DNA of 64,000 nucleotides, taken from Talpa occidentalis. Its lineage: Eukaryota; Chordata; Mammalia; Eulipotyphla; Talpidae. Positions 10,065 to 21,759 of the stretch are shown piece after piece. The notes below the pieces were generated by a model. It had not been told where the DNA came from. It did not search any database and worked only from the letters and a program-made list of their open reading frames with translations. The stretch is taken from assembly GCF_014898055.3 (NCBI RefSeq), contig NW_023601433.1:82283106-82347105 (forward strand), given 5' to 3'. How positions within the stretch are numbered: the stretch's first letter is position 1; every line of letters begins with the position of its first letter. The position numbers were made by a program, and so were the translations under genes.

Positions 10065-10955
10065 GACTGGTATTATTTTTGATCTGACAGTTCTGACCTT
10101 GACTTTCAGCCCCTCCATGGCTGCAGCTGGATATTGATGCTAAGAGGATGAGCTGGACAGCCACATGACCCTGTGCACTCTCTGGAGAGCAAGCAGCTTC
10201 AGCCCACCCGTCATCTCGCAAACCTTCCCTGCCTGCAGGAGCCCCAGCTGGCGCTTGCCTGGTGCAAGGTGCCATCTCCATTAAGTGGCAGCGGGTACGA
10301 AGCCCCTCCGGCCTGCCCTCCCTGACTCCCAGCCTTGGGCTCCACGCAGGGGCTGGGCAGCCTTTTCTCGGAAGCGCCGTAGCCTCTTGGAACAGATGCT
10401 CGCCAGGTGATTCTCTGCGGCTCTGAGTTCCTAAGAGCTTCTTTAGAGAGCAGAAAATGTTTCAAGTGAGTTTGGAGAGATGAGTGTGTTTACTGGAATA
10501 AATATTTTGCTCTTTGTCAGTCCTGATTATATCTGACTGCACTTTTCTCTCTGAATTGAGTTGGGGAGAAAACCATTCATTTAAAGCTTGAAAATGCTCT
10601 TCTCTTCCGTTTTGCCCTCGCCTTTCTCTTCCCCCAAACAACAGCCTTTGTGTTCACCTCTAAGCCTGGTTCTTCTCTCCCTGGGTTATTTTCCAGGCAG
10701 ATCTCACTTCCCTTGGGTCTTTGTTCTGCTCTGGGTGCTGTAAATCAGTTTACCTTGCTAATAATGATAAAAATGATCCATAATTAATAATGATCTGGGA
10801 AGCACTTTCATACAACCTAGGTTCCTGGGTCACACATGAAATCTTTTTGGTGATTCGGGGGACAGGCTTTGTGTGAAGTCAATACTGAAGCAGGGGGACA
10901 TACATACGACGTGCTGGATATCGCGAGCAGATCTTGGTGTCATTATATCATTTAA
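10065..10955. other. Non-coding, no recognised repeat
   Basis: The segment includes a pyrimidine-rich region near 10590-10700 and the AT-rich 10755-10800. Frames of about 84-100 codons on the minus strand (to 10465) have no recognisable domain. Confidence 0.4.
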
Positions 10956-10959
10956 AACC

Positions 10960-11115
10960 TCCCCCAACTTCTCGAGTAAGCACTGTTCCCATTTTACAGA
11001 TGAAGAAACTGAGGCACAGAGCAGTGCAGCAATTCTCCCCAGGTCTTAAAGTGAGCTAGTCATGGCACAGAGTTGCAAGTGGCTCTCAACTCCTAAGTCC
11101 ATGCTTTTAATAATT
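10960..11115 (-). repeat. MIR fragment
   Basis: CCCATTTTACAGATGAAGAA, ACTGAGGCACAGAG and TTAAAGTGAGCTAGT are reverse-complement MIR words in order. Confidence 0.85.
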
Positions 11116-11139
11116 CATGTCTTCTACATGGGTTCAAAC

Positions 11140-11235
11140 CAGTAGGGCAAATAAGGAAACTGAGGCACAGAGAAATTGAAAGGGTTGCAGCTATTTGCGA
11201 TCTCTCAGGTGTCAGTTTTAGTTAACCCAGCTGAA
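11140..11235 (-). repeat. Second MIR-like fragment
   Basis: AAATAAGGAAACTGAGGCAC followed by AGAGAAATTGAAAGGGTTGC repeats the reverse MIR core just after the first copy. It could be a second insertion or a local duplication. Confidence 0.6.
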
Positions 11236-12140
11236 ACTGGATTTCAAACAAAAGGGAATTTAATGTAACAGAAAGTTTAGCAGGCCAGCTTCAGGCAAGT
11301 CTCTATCTGGGTGTTCAATGTATCAAAGAACCATTTTCATTCTCTAAGTCATTCAGCACACACCTATTGGCCTTGACTGCGAAGCACTGTACTGGACGTA
11401 GATAAGAGCTGGTTCCGAGGGAAGGTCTCAGCTCCCAGGAGAATGGGGGAGTGGTAGACAGTTAAAACAGGAAAACCCCAGTAAAGCTCAGTGTCTTTTC
11501 TCTCTCTCTTCCCCTTCCTTCCTCTTGTCTCTTAGCTGTTTCCTCCATTTCTGGACTATTTGCTGACCAGGCAATTGCATGTAGAAACAGTCACACACGG
11601 ACTCTTGGCATCTGTATGATATTGAACTCTAAACTCTCTGTCCCTCGCTGCACCCTGCAACCCAAAGGTCATAATATGCACCACACAGAATTAACTATGG
11701 TAGTGATCACACCTGCGTGAATGTGAGCCAGGCCAATGGACCGTTTCCACGGCAACTTCTAAACTCTGCTCCTCACTTAGGGGGCTGCTTGTGGAATCTG
11801 GAGTCTGCCTTTAAAAGATTTCATAGTTTTAATAATCATGAAATATGTTTAAACCTACAGAGAAGACTTTTTCAAACATTTACTCTGGATTATATTCAAG
11901 TGCCCTTGTCTTCTGTTTCACTCATTTGACATATTGCCATTCTGTTGCAAATACATATTTTTTTTTGAAGTTGCAAATTTTAATTTTTTCTTTGAACATT
12001 TTATTCATTTTTATTTTTTATGGAGGCAACGGCCTCATCGTCCATCGCTGTGCTGGTCTGCGGCAACGTTGGTTCACAATGCTCCATCAGATACTTATCT
12101 TAACACATTGCAGATATAGTGGAGTGGGCCCATAAACTAG
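11236..12140. other. Non-coding, no recognised repeat
   Basis: Includes a T-rich stretch near 11955-12020. A segment near 12018-12090 (GGCAACGGCCTCATCG and following) looked repeat-like but I could not assign it. Confidence 0.35.
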
Positions 12141-12145
12141 CACAG

Positions 12146-12178
12146 TCTCCTTGATCTGTCCCTAATAGATCAAGGAGA
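12146..12178. repeat. Perfect 12-bp hairpin
   Basis: Arms TCTCCTTGATCT (12146-12157) and AGATCAAGGAGA (12167-12178) are exact reverse complements around the 9-base loop GTCCCTAAT. No transposon ends or terminator context were recognised. Confidence 0.9.
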
Positions 12179-12329
12179 TACCAATGGGCTTGCTCTGGAT
12201 TCACCGAGTTAGGAAGGCTGAAGTCTCATTCACTTGGCCCCCACCCTCTGTCCCAATGTGGTGGTCTTTGAGGAATTCCATGTGGCTCTCTGAAGTTTAG
12301 GGAGGCAAATTTCAAAACGACACTTTCTC

Positions 12330-12770
12330 ACCATGAACATTTTTATTGGACTCTAATGTACATACTGAAAGTCAAGTTCAGTGCATTTCACAACGTGACT
12401 ACATCCCTGGCAGCAATGTCCAGATAAGAAAGGGGAATAGGCCAGCCCCTTGCCCAGTCTCTGCTGCCCTGCCAAAGATGGCGTATCCTGATGTCAATGT
12501 CAACACCACACGCTGTTGGATTCTGTTCTCTATGGGATCATGTAGCACATACTCTTCTTGATAGAGTATTTTTGCACAAGGTTATGTTTGCGAGATTCTG
12601 AATTCATTTTCATGGCCACATGATATCCTGTTTTATGACTCTACTGTAATTCATTTAGCTGATGTTGTATTGTTAGAAATCATCAGATTGCTCACCACTT
12701 TTGCTTACTGATTTAGTTTTAGTTTTATTTATTGGGGACTCAAGCATTTTCCCAAAGCAACGATGAAGTA
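12330..12770 (-). repeat. Old LINE-1 (L1M-type) fragment
   Basis: On plus it reads AACATTTTTATTGGACTC, GTCAAGTTCAGTGCATTTCA, CAATGTCCAGATAAG, and later CTGTTTTATGACTCTACTG and AATTCATTTAGCTGATGTTG. These resemble the reverse complement of an old L1 3' UTR and ORF2 end. It is strongly decayed. Confidence 0.55.
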
Positions 12771-12774
12771 TTGT

Positions 12775-13380
12775 TTAGACTGTACTACTTGGAAGCAGCA
12801 GAGCCAACTCTGGTTTGCTCAAGACAAGGAGGGTTGATGGGAGAGGCTCACAGGACTGAAGAGAGGGCTGGGTGATGGACTTGGAGCGGCCATGGGAACA
12901 GGACATTCCCCCCAGGGACCCTGGCACTGCACAGGGACAATTGTCCAGAAGGAAATCGGGTAGGCAGAAGCTGGGAGTTGAAAATCAGCATCCCTCTGGG
13001 TAGCCCTGTGGACGGCTGGTGAGGGTGGAGTTATTTGGGGGGAAGAAATTTCTTCCTGGTAACCCAAGAAGACTGGTCAGTCAAGTTGACCTGTTGCTAA
13101 GACTGGCTCTGGATTTTCTTGCTGTGACTGCCCCAGGATTGAAGGACTGAGTAGAGCAGCAGTTCTCAAACTTTCCATCTAAAGGAACCCCACTCATATC
13201 AGAGAAGTGTGGACAGGAGCCTCTGATGGGCCTGGAGGGGGTAGTGTTACATGTGCCTCCAATACCTTGGACATTATCTTAAAAACTCAGGTCGAGTTCA
13301 CACTATTCGATAGTAGATTCATGTTATATGGCAAAAAATAATGATATTTTTGTCAATCCTCAAACAAGTGGGTGATCTAA
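12775..13380. other. Non-coding; possible decayed DNA-transposon start near 13160
   Basis: AGCAGTTCTCAAACTTTCC near 13158-13176 resembles a hAT-type terminal word, but the following sequence does not clearly match a family. No coding signal was seen. Confidence 0.35.
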
Positions 13381-13384
13381 GAGT

Positions 13385-13475
13385 CTGTTACTCAAAGCGT
13401 GGTTCCCAAACCAGCAACCTCACCCAGGACCTGTTTAGAAATGCAGACTCCAACATTTTAACAAGACTCCCAGAG
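13385..13475. repeat. MER5-like DNA-transposon relic
   Basis: CTCAAAGCGTGGTTCCCAAA, CCAGCAACCTCACCCAGGAC and TGTTTAGAAATGCAGACTCC match the word order of short non-autonomous hAT elements of the MER5 group. Confidence 0.5.
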
Positions 13476-13545
13476 TCTACAATTCAACACAATACCTAGT
13501 TAATTCATGTGCTTGTTAAAGCCTCAGTAGCACCACACAGATTTG

Positions 13546-13570
13546 TTTATTCATTCATTCATTCATTCAT
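13546..13570. repeat. (ATTC)n microsatellite
   Basis: About six uninterrupted TCAT/ATTC units. Confidence 0.9.
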
Positions 13571-13784
13571 CAAACATGCATAAAGCATTTGTGACATAAT
13601 AGGTTCTGGGTTTATTGCAATACATAGAGGACAGAGGATGTATAGTCAAGTAGTAGAGACAGATTGGTGAATCACTACTTACAGAGGAAGAAGGTGTCCA
13701 ACGACCTGTGGGGGCTGATGTGTCTGGGCATGGGGGTGCAGAGGAAAGTTCCTACACCTTGGCATGTAAAGCTCTTAGGAATGT

Positions 13785-14200
13785 ACACACACTGGTACAT
13801 ACTCACACTCACTCACATGCACACACACTCTTGTACACACTCACATGCACACTCACACTCTCACGCACACACATACTCACACGCACAGATACACATACAC
13901 CCACACTTATTCATACCTCCTACTTACACACATACACTCACACTTACTTATACACACAGCACACATACATGTATCCAAACCACCACCACCGCATGCCACC
14001 CACATTCACACCTACACTCACACATACACACAAACACACATGTCCCCTACACCTTCCTTCACACATTCACTCAAGCATACATTTGTCCATACATCCACAA
14101 ATACATTCCACTCACACATACCCAACACACCCCCACACCCTCACAAACAAACACATAGACACACCCACCAATACTTGCACACACTTACACACTCAGGCCA
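13785..14200. repeat. CA-rich imperfect tandem tract, about 0.4 kb
   Basis: A variable mix of CACA, CACTCA, CATACA and CACGCA units, pyrimidine-purine alternating, with two non-repetitive islands (around 13980 and 14040). All three plus-strand frames stay open because stops are rare in this composition. The 135-194 codon ORFs with HTHTH-type products are therefore artefacts. Confidence 0.9.
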
Positions 14201-14204
14201 GCAG

Positions 14205-16415
14205 GCTCTGTCTTGGACACACATCGGGACTTTGTTGGCTGCCAGTCACTGAAGAACTCTGCAGTGATGTCAGAGAGGAAAAGTTCAAATGAAAATCAGA
14301 TCCGGTAATTATGGGATTTTCTACACGCACATTGTTTTTTCCAGGCTGGACTTGAAAATGAAAGAGCCCAGGAGATGACAGACTTTCCTGGGGGCTGGGA
14401 AGCAAGTAAGCAAAACCACATTTAAAGGAGTAACAAAAAACTCCCTAAACTGTTCTTAAAACACGCCTGATGAAGGAGAAGGGAGGCGACAAGGCTCGTC
14501 ACTGGTGAGGCTGGACCCTGCTGTCTGTTGCACTGAGGTTTTGTGGGGTTTCAAGGACAAAGCCAAGGCCTTTCCTTTCAAGGTCCCATTTCTGTCTAGA
14601 GCAGGATTCTGAGTCTCATCCGGATCAATTCATGCGGCACACCACACATGTACTGAGTGTCTGCTGTGTGCTCTGCTGGGCAAACCAATTGGGGGGCACG
14701 GATAACTAGGGGGTGTCCAGAAAGCAGGGGGAGAGTGAGTACAATGCAAGTGAGTTAGTGGCAGGGAACAGAAAACTAATGAAACATCTTGGGGAAGCTG
14801 GCTTCAGGCACTGCTGGACCCAGGGGCTCAGCCCGACACTGATCACAGCACAGTAAATGTGTGCCAAGGGCAGAGGTGCCATAGAGTAGACTGGGGCAGA
14901 AGTGGAAGTGAAGAGCCATTTTCAGGGGAGGGCCACAGCCATCGTCCAGCAGAAGAGCCTGTGGCTTGACCTAAGCAGAGGTGAGGCTGGGAAGGAGAGT
15001 GGGGTGGAGAACAGAGGCAAGGCTAGTTGCACGGACTTGGGAAAGGAGGGTGTGGGAGGTCAGGTCAAGGGAGGTCGACCATATATGCACAAAGTGTTTA
15101 AACGCCTGTCCACACTCAGTAAATGCTCCGATTAAAGTCACCCGCTGTGTAATGTAGCAAGTGTGGAAGCCACCAGGGCTGCTCAGTATTCCCTGATTTT
15201 GCTGTGGAAGGAGCATGCTTCTGAGCAGCTTGGAACTAGGGGTAGCCAGGGCCAGGCGACCCACTCTGGTCAGTAGCTATAAGTGAAATGGTGTGTCCTT
15301 TCTGGGTGGCCGGCGTTAGAACCAGAAATCTACCCTTCACTCCACCTCAGTGACCAGCAAGTCACTCACTGAGAGAAGACACGGGATGCAGAACCCCCAG
15401 AGATCTGCCATAGAAAGGGAGTGCAAACAGGAACTAGAGCTTTGCTATATAAAGGCCTTGAAGCTAGGGGCTGCTTGTTACTGCAGCAAAACCCATCCCA
15501 TCGTATGGACAGAGTGACAGGCACTAGGAACTAAATTGTAGGCATCTCTGTTCTACTGACAAACATTTCAGAGGTCCACATCTCCATGATATTTTAGAAT
15601 CCCGTTATACAGATTCAAGTAAAGACAAGGAGATGGAGTACTTTTTTTTTAAGCCTTTGGGGAGAGATGCTACTCAGTTTGGAAATACCTTGAAATGGAT
15701 TCTTGAAAAAAGGGTGGGGGTGCTTGATGGAGCATACACAGCCTTTTCTATGTGCTGGAAATGGAAGTGGGTAGGAAATCTATGAAAACCACAGAGTGTT
15801 TTAAGAGGTTAAAGGTAAAAAGCAAATGGGCTTATTATGTATCAGTTAAATAAACAAGTGCTTCTGAAACCCAAATGGGAGAGATTCTGGTCCCTATCCA
15901 GCTTTTCAGAGATGTATTTAAAATAGGGCCTTGGGCGCATATGGGGAGTTTCTTTTTGTCACCGTCCTGAACAGAAGATTTATATGAAAGTGTGAAACTG
16001 GACTCAGAAACTGGGAGTTTTGGATGTCTCAAAAAAATTGAAATAAATCTGAAGCTACCAGGGACAGGGAACAGAAAACTGTTGTAGATCTTGGGAAACT
16101 GAAGATTGAACTGCAATCAGTTCAACTTAATACTGACCCCAGAAATGTTGGGGCTGAGGCCCTCCAGATCCTCTTTTTTTACGGAATATATTTTGGAGTG
16201 TGTGGTTAACATATGAGTTAGTTTCTAGCTTCTTTTGGTTTGATTATTGATGAGCAGGACAGAATTTAGTCTGCTGGACACTCATGTAGGATTGTCTGTG
16301 GTCTGCACTCTGTGAAAACAGTGGAAATATGATTTCCTGGAGCCTGTGTGTGCGAGCAATCTGCAGCCTTTTAATGGATTGACCTCAATTTGCAACAACA
16401 GCTCCTCCATGGGCC
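14205..16415. other. Non-coding, mostly unrecognised
   Basis: The part near 14635-14700 (ACTGAGTGTCTGCTGTGTGC) looks like an old interspersed repeat of unnamed family. The rest contains short unconserved-looking frames and a T-run near 15641. No exon is supported. Confidence 0.35.
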
Positions 16416-16419
16416 ATTA

Positions 16420-16575
16420 CAACACCTCTCTAAGCCTCAGTCTACTCATCTACAAAATAGGCATATGGTACTTCTTAGGGTTGTTGGGAGGAGTAAATTT
16501 TAAAGCTGTTGCTAAAATGGAAAGACTTATGCTGGCCTGCAGTAGATGCTCAATAAGTCTCAGCAATGATGTGTG
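16420..16575 (+). repeat. MIR fragment
   Basis: CTCTAAGCCTCAGTCTACTC, ATCTACAAAATAGGCATATG, GGGTTGTTGGGAGGAGTAAA and GTAGATGCTCAATAAGT give the sense MIR 3' half. Confidence 0.85.
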
Positions 16576-16780
16576 ATGGTGATGCTGTAAAATGTCACCA
16601 GATGGTGATGAGATCAGGTCACAGCTTGATCTTCAGTGACCAAGTTCTCCTCAATGTCATACAACATACAAGAATATAATGGAGATAACCTAAGGACCAT
16701 TGAGGTGCAGGGATTTTGGAAGTGATAGCTATTTCTTATTAGCCTGTCTTAAAGCTATGGTAAGAGCCAGGGGCTTGCTT

Positions 16781-16919
16781 CCAACTTGAACTTTTTTTTT
16801 TTTTGTGGGACCCTTGCCGGCGGCCATGGAACGAACTGGCACTGCAGAGGTTGCAGGCAGCCTCGCAGCCCAGCACTCAACCGATGTGCCACCAGGGGAG
16901 TTCCCCAACTTCAACTTTT
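16781..16919 (-). mobile_element. Head-only SINE copy with target duplications
   Basis: Body 16796-16904. Reading the minus strand, the tRNA-like head runs through a decayed B box (CAGTTCGTTCC) to GGGTCCCACA and then goes straight into the A-tail. The whole 3' body is missing. Flanks CCAACTTGAACTTTT (16781-16795) and CCAACTTCAACTTTT (16905-16919) match at 14 of 15, so it was inserted in this short form or lost the body exactly at the tail. Confidence 0.88.
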
Positions 16920-16920
16920 A

Positions 16921-17820
16921 TGTAATAGTGGATATGTAAATAGTTATTTCTTCTACTTAAGGCATCACTTTGATACCTGATGACTGACTCCATGACAAGA
17001 ACAGGTTCAGGAGCTGTTGTAAATGGTCAGGAGTCAAATTTCACATAGCTGCCATCTAGTTATTCCTTATACTGTAGCCGTAATTTCATCTGGAGTCTCC
17101 CATGTTCAAGAACTCACAACTGTTTCTTCTTGCCTATTAAATGAAGTCTATGTTGTCCCAAAAAATACCTCTCTGTGATACCCCAAGATTGCCCTTCAGC
17201 TTTCTTGCTTACTCACCCATTAATATACCCTGGATTCTGCAACTTCATGATGGCAGATGTATGGTACTTGTGCTGCCTGGTTCCCATCCTTTGCCCATGG
17301 CAGACATCACTAAGTGATCTCAGAACTCTTCCATCTGACACAGTCTCACTGTTGTCCTCAATAGGGTATTCTAAGCAACTACTCTCAACTGATAAAGCTT
17401 GCAAGATAAAGCTGATTTATCATACCTGACTTAGGCAACCTGTCTTCTCATCCTGAATATTCTAGGTTTCCCCTGGGCTTACATGTCTTTGAGTATTGTC
17501 TGTTTAACTCAGAATTCCTGAGTCTCTGCCTAACTAATCTCCATTTATGGTTCAAGATTTAATGCCACTGGTCAAATTTTTGTGAGCAGCCATGTATTAT
17601 AAAACCACAAATAGTGTTTCTTGAGTTGATTTGAAGTCCTGGATGATAGCTTTTCCTGATCATCCAGCCTCAGTTGACCCCTTCTCATCTTGATCTCATG
17701 TGGTCCACATTATGTGGCTCTAATGACATCCACTATGTTTTTAAGCCTAAGATTAACAAAGGTTTGCATGTCGTCTCCATAACTGGATTCATGAGGTAGA
17801 GCCATATCATTTTTTAAAGT
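16921..17820. other. Non-coding, AT-rich
   Basis: CT-rich patches near 17180-17480 may be L2 remnants, but the match is too weak to call. No exon was recognised. Confidence 0.35.
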
Positions 17821-17824
17821 TGGC

Positions 17825-17990
17825 AGGTCTGAGTTCAAATCCTGTTTTTTGCTACTTCCTAGAAAATGAACTAAACTTTTAGGCCACTAATAGGTGAAAT
17901 GAAAATGACAAAACCTGTTTCCTGAGGTTTGTTGTGAGTACTCAGTGCTTGTGAATCTCTTAGCCTGGTTTCTGATGAACAGTAGGAGAA
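17825..17990 (+). repeat. MIR fragment
   Basis: GGTCTGAGTTCAAATCCTG, GAAAATGACAAAACC and GGTTTGTTGTGAGTACTCAG follow the sense MIR order, diverged. Confidence 0.6.
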
Positions 17991-17999
17991 AAATATAAC

Positions 18000-19435
18000 T
18001 AGTTTTACTACTTTACTTTCTGTGTAGAGCAGTGAGGGGCAAAGAGCTTCAGAACAAAAATCTGGGTTGCAGATGCAGGTTGGCCATCTCAGCTTGGAGC
18101 AATAACTTCAGAGTGTTATCTTGCTCATCTACAATATGGCCTTTGTGGCGCCAAATTCTGCCCACTTGCACTTTGGAATGTGATCATGCAGGTGAATGCA
18201 AAGGTGATTTTCAAAATCCTTGGCAATCTCCATGGCATGGGGATGGGCCAGTTGCAACAGATGTTGAGCAGATGCTACTTAACAAGCAAGCTGGCTACTC
18301 TGAATATCCACCCTGGTGAAGGCCATCTGGGAAGCATGTCACACTGCCTGGTGGAAGGACCTCTCTCATGGATTCGTAGCTTCCACAAAGAACAGATATC
18401 TCAAAATATTGTGGGCACCTCAAGAAGGCTGGTCCAATCAAGATTTTCCATTGAAAGCAACACAATTCCAAGTCATTAAGATTAAGTAAAATGGAACTGC
18501 AAAGCTTAAGTTACTGGGGAAAAAATCTGATTTGAATGCAGATGTGACTGGATTTAAAGGCTCAACAATCCTTTATCCTGAAACAATCAGGATAATTTTA
18601 TTCTGCTAACTCTTTGATTCTGTTTCCTCTGCATGAGTTCCACTCAGGCAGGTTTTCCCCTCATGACAAGATGGCACCAAGGGTTCCAGATCTATGTGAT
18701 ATTCTCCCAGTGCGAAGTACATCAGGAAGGATGATCTTTTCCCAGTAGTACTGACAAGAGACTTAGAATGACTCACTTCTTTCTTTGATTGGCCGTCCAC
18801 GGTCACCTGCCTATCTTAGAACCAATCGCTATTGAGATGCATTGCTCTGATTGGCAGAATCCAGGGGTCCCTCCCTGCTGAAGGAGAAGGGAGACACTAA
18901 CCAGGATGAAACAATAGCAAAGGAGCCAGAGAATAAAGGTGGGTGGTACCCCTATCCAGGCTTGGGCCCCTCCCCATCCATAGTGAAACTATTGGCTCTT
19001 GGATGGAAGCAAAGAGTGTTGTGTCTGAATTCCTTCCCCAAAGCACCCAGCTTGTCTGGAAGACTCTGCTTCCATTCACTAATGCACCAGGATAGGGATG
19101 GCTCATGCCACTTCCTTCTAGTCCACAGAAGAGCAGGGAGGGATGCTTCAGGGTAGGGTGTTGGTGGGGTCTGGTGGCTGATGTCACATGGTTTTGGCAT
19201 GTTCTCTAAGTCTGTACTTGCCAAGTTTTGAAATCACGGAGGAAAGGAAAAACCACAATGTGATCATCCAGGCATTTCTTTCTTTCCCCTTATTTTTCCT
19301 CAAAGCCCTAGTACTTCGAGGGAAATTTAATCCTTATGTTTCTGTTTAATTTGTAGTATACTTAGGTCATCAGAATGGAGCCTATAAAGAGCCATTGATG
19401 TCCAGGAAGAATTATGAGCTTGTATATAAGCCTCT
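18000..19435. other. Non-coding, possible unnamed old repeat at 18780-18860
   Basis: TTGATTGGCCGTCCACGG and CTCTGATTGGCAGAATCC resemble words of an old interspersed repeat that I cannot name. Frames near 18851-19224 are not domain-like. Confidence 0.35.
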
Positions 19436-19439
19436 TAAG

Positions 19440-19477
19440 ATGTGTGTGCTTGTGTGTGTGTGTATGTGTGTGTGTTA
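19440..19477. repeat. (TG)n microsatellite
   Basis: TGTGTGTGCTTGTG-type imperfect units, then TGTGTGTGTATGTGTGTGTG. Confidence 0.9.
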
Positions 19478-19479
19478 GC

Positions 19480-20235
19480 ACTTGAGATTTACTCCTTCAA
19501 AGCTCCACATTCCATTGGGCTTGAACTCAGAAAGTGAACTTCAAGCCTCAAAGTCACATACACGTATCTTTAGAGAGACTTTTCTTCCTTCCTTTCTCAG
19601 AACCATACATGGAATAATAATGCATACATGCTCAAATCCATCACCAAGAACTGAGGTGTCACTTTCAATGACAGCTTTGGGACAGGCTTCCTGATTTCCT
19701 CACCTCTGACTCTTAACCCTCTCTGGCTTAGCTTCCATCCCCACTTCTCCATCCATACCTGCTTTCTCCTTGAGGACCTCCACGACATTGCCAAGGCCGA
19801 TGGGCATACTCTTTGTACTTGATATCCAATGGCTACTTTTAGTTCTCATTCATATTATGGGATGTCTTAGCTATTTGACACAATCTCACAATGCTCTCTT
19901 CTTACACAACCTCCTTACTTTGAGTAATTTCATTACCTCCCAAATTAGCCTATTCTCCAGTTGCTTCTCCTCTACCCACTCGTTTATATTGGGGGGTGCT
20001 CTAGGTTTGGTCCGTATGGTCTTAGTCTCTCTTTCAGTGGCTTTATTCCTTCCCATGGAAACAATACCATCTATATAATAGTCATCCTCAAATTTCCATC
20101 TGTCTGTCATGTAGCTCCTTTGAGCTACAGAGCATATAATCAGATGCCTTCTAAGATCTCCCTGTGAGTATCTCAAAAGCACCAAAGTCAGAAAAAGTCT
20201 TGCACCTGGGCTGCAGACACTGCTGGTTGCATTTT
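19480..20235. other. Non-coding, no recognised repeat
   Basis: Pyrimidine-rich on plus. Frames of about 100 codons at 19770-20185 lie on both strands and lack domains. Confidence 0.35.
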
Positions 20236-20239
20236 CTTG

Positions 20240-20420
20240 GAAATGACATTCTCATCCCACAACAGACACTTTGCATATGCTCTTCCATCTCTCTGGAATC
20301 ATCTCACTTCTACTGCCATTTACCTAAGTAACCCCTATTTATCATTCCAACCTTAGTGTAAGGGTCCCCACTCTTAGGAAGTGCCCCTGCACCACATGTG
20401 TCAGGTGGCTTTGTTTTCTG
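20240..20420 (+). repeat. L2-like fragment
   Basis: ACACTTTGCATATGCTCTTC, CATCTCTCTGGAATCATC and ATCATTCCAACCTTAG follow the L2 order of first-word 'ctttgcacatgctgttcc'. Diverged. Confidence 0.5.
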
Positions 20421-20486
20421 CATCCATAAAACTGAACTCTTTTCTCTTTGAATCTTTATCTTGGTTTGCTATTATATTTGCTATAA

Positions 20487-20488
<2 letters not shown>

Positions 20489-20525
<37 letters not shown>

Positions 20526-20534
20526 CACACATAC
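20489..20534. repeat. (AT)n-(AC)n compound microsatellite
   Basis: About 15 AT units are followed by GT and ACACACACACAC. The AT part is self-complementary. Confidence 0.95.
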
Positions 20535-20539
20535 ATATC

Positions 20540-21285
20540 AAACCTCATATAGAATAATGTCTTTACATTTAATGTGATGTATAGGTATATTGTTACAAAT
20601 ATGACGTTTCTATATATTACCTGTATGTTAATACAGGCAATATAGAGTTGAGAACAGAAACTTAATCATCATTACGTCCTAAGAGTCTAGCACATTATAT
20701 ATATTATATATTTTTTACCACCAGTGAAATCTTTAGTGACTGGATTGTCACTTTGCATCAAAGACTAGTGACCCACATCTCCCTCCGAGGGGGTCTTCTT
20801 TGCCTGCTGAGCTGTGAGCAGGCCAATCCCACCTCCCTTCTCAGCATCTGCATTCTGGGATTTCTCTGGGTAACAGCTGTGCTGGTTTGGGTGCTCCCAA
20901 AACACAGACACTGAGAGAAAGTAATAACTGCAAGCATTTTTTTTCATTAACTTCCCTCTCCCAATCCAGGTCTATAGAAATAAGACCTCAAGTCCATTCT
21001 TCAGATCTGAATATGCAGAGGAAATGTCCCCAAGAGCTCTTTGGAATCCTAGTTTTAGAGCTAAAAGAGCCTCCTATCCCATCTAGTCCTCAAGTAGGTT
21101 AGAGGTGGGGAAACCAAGAGAGGGCAAGATCAAGTGATTTATCGAGTCACTGTGCGCTGTTTTGAAATTGACCTTTACATAATATAAATCTCGAGGACTA
21201 CTCTTTCTTTCCCCTGTTTTGTCAATGTGCTGGCAGGTGACTCCAGGTATGTAAAGCTAGTGGTCCAGGCCATTAGTGTCATTCT
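20540..21285. other. Non-coding, AT-rich
   Basis: Includes TATATATTATATATT near 20697-20712. No coding or repeat family was recognised. Confidence 0.4.
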
Positions 21286-21289
21286 CACT

Positions 21290-21490
21290 GTGCTAGGATG
21301 ATAGCGTTCGCATGGAGAGATGAGTTGGTATCAGGTACTGTGATAAGCACTCAAATGCCTCTAGTGCTTATACCAGCCCTGTCAGGTTCACACAGATGCC
21401 ATCTTCAAGTTCAGAAGTGAACACCAAGGGCTAGAGAGGTCAGTGGTTTGTCTGAGTTCACAGTGTTGGCAAGCAGCACAAGGATAGCAA
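21290..21490 (-). repeat. MIR fragment, interrupted by a SINE
   Basis: TGTGATAAGCACTCAAATGC, CTAGAGAGGTCAGTGGTTTG and GTTCACAGTGTTGGCAAGC are diverged reverse MIR words. The next SINE abuts its right end. Confidence 0.6.
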
Positions 21491-21497
21491 ATAGACA

Positions 21498-21748
21498 TTT
21501 TTTTAAGACTTTATTTGTTTTTGCATAGAAGAATTGGGGTGTAGGCCAAAGGGGGGGGGTGAGGTGATTCACCAGAGACAGATAGAGAGCAGAGCAGGTG
21601 GATTCACTGAAATACACTGCTGAGGGGAGCAGTGGGAGAGACAGGAGAGGTCTGCTCGCCATGTGGGTCAGCTCCCTGGCCAGGGATCGAAATCAGGCAA
21701 TAGCGGTGACAGTTCTGAGACTTAACCCCTAGGCCATCAGGGAGGTCC
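21498..21748 (-). mobile_element. tRNA-derived SINE (Rhin-1-like)
   Basis: Plus-strand words in reverse order are GATTCACCAGAGACAGAT, ACACTGCTGAGGGGAGCAG, CATGTGGGTCAGCTCCCTGG, GGGATCGAAATCAGG and TTAACCCCTAGGCC. It contains an uninterrupted G9 run near 21552. Target duplications are unclear; the flanks AATAGACATTTT and AACTACACTTTT match at only 9 of 12. Confidence 0.9.
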
Positions 21749-21759
21749 ACAACTACACT

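Noticed and set aside
13664..14292. Three overlapping 135-194 codon frames rich in histidine and threonine
   Set aside because: Product of the CA-rich tract, which lacks stop codons in all plus frames.
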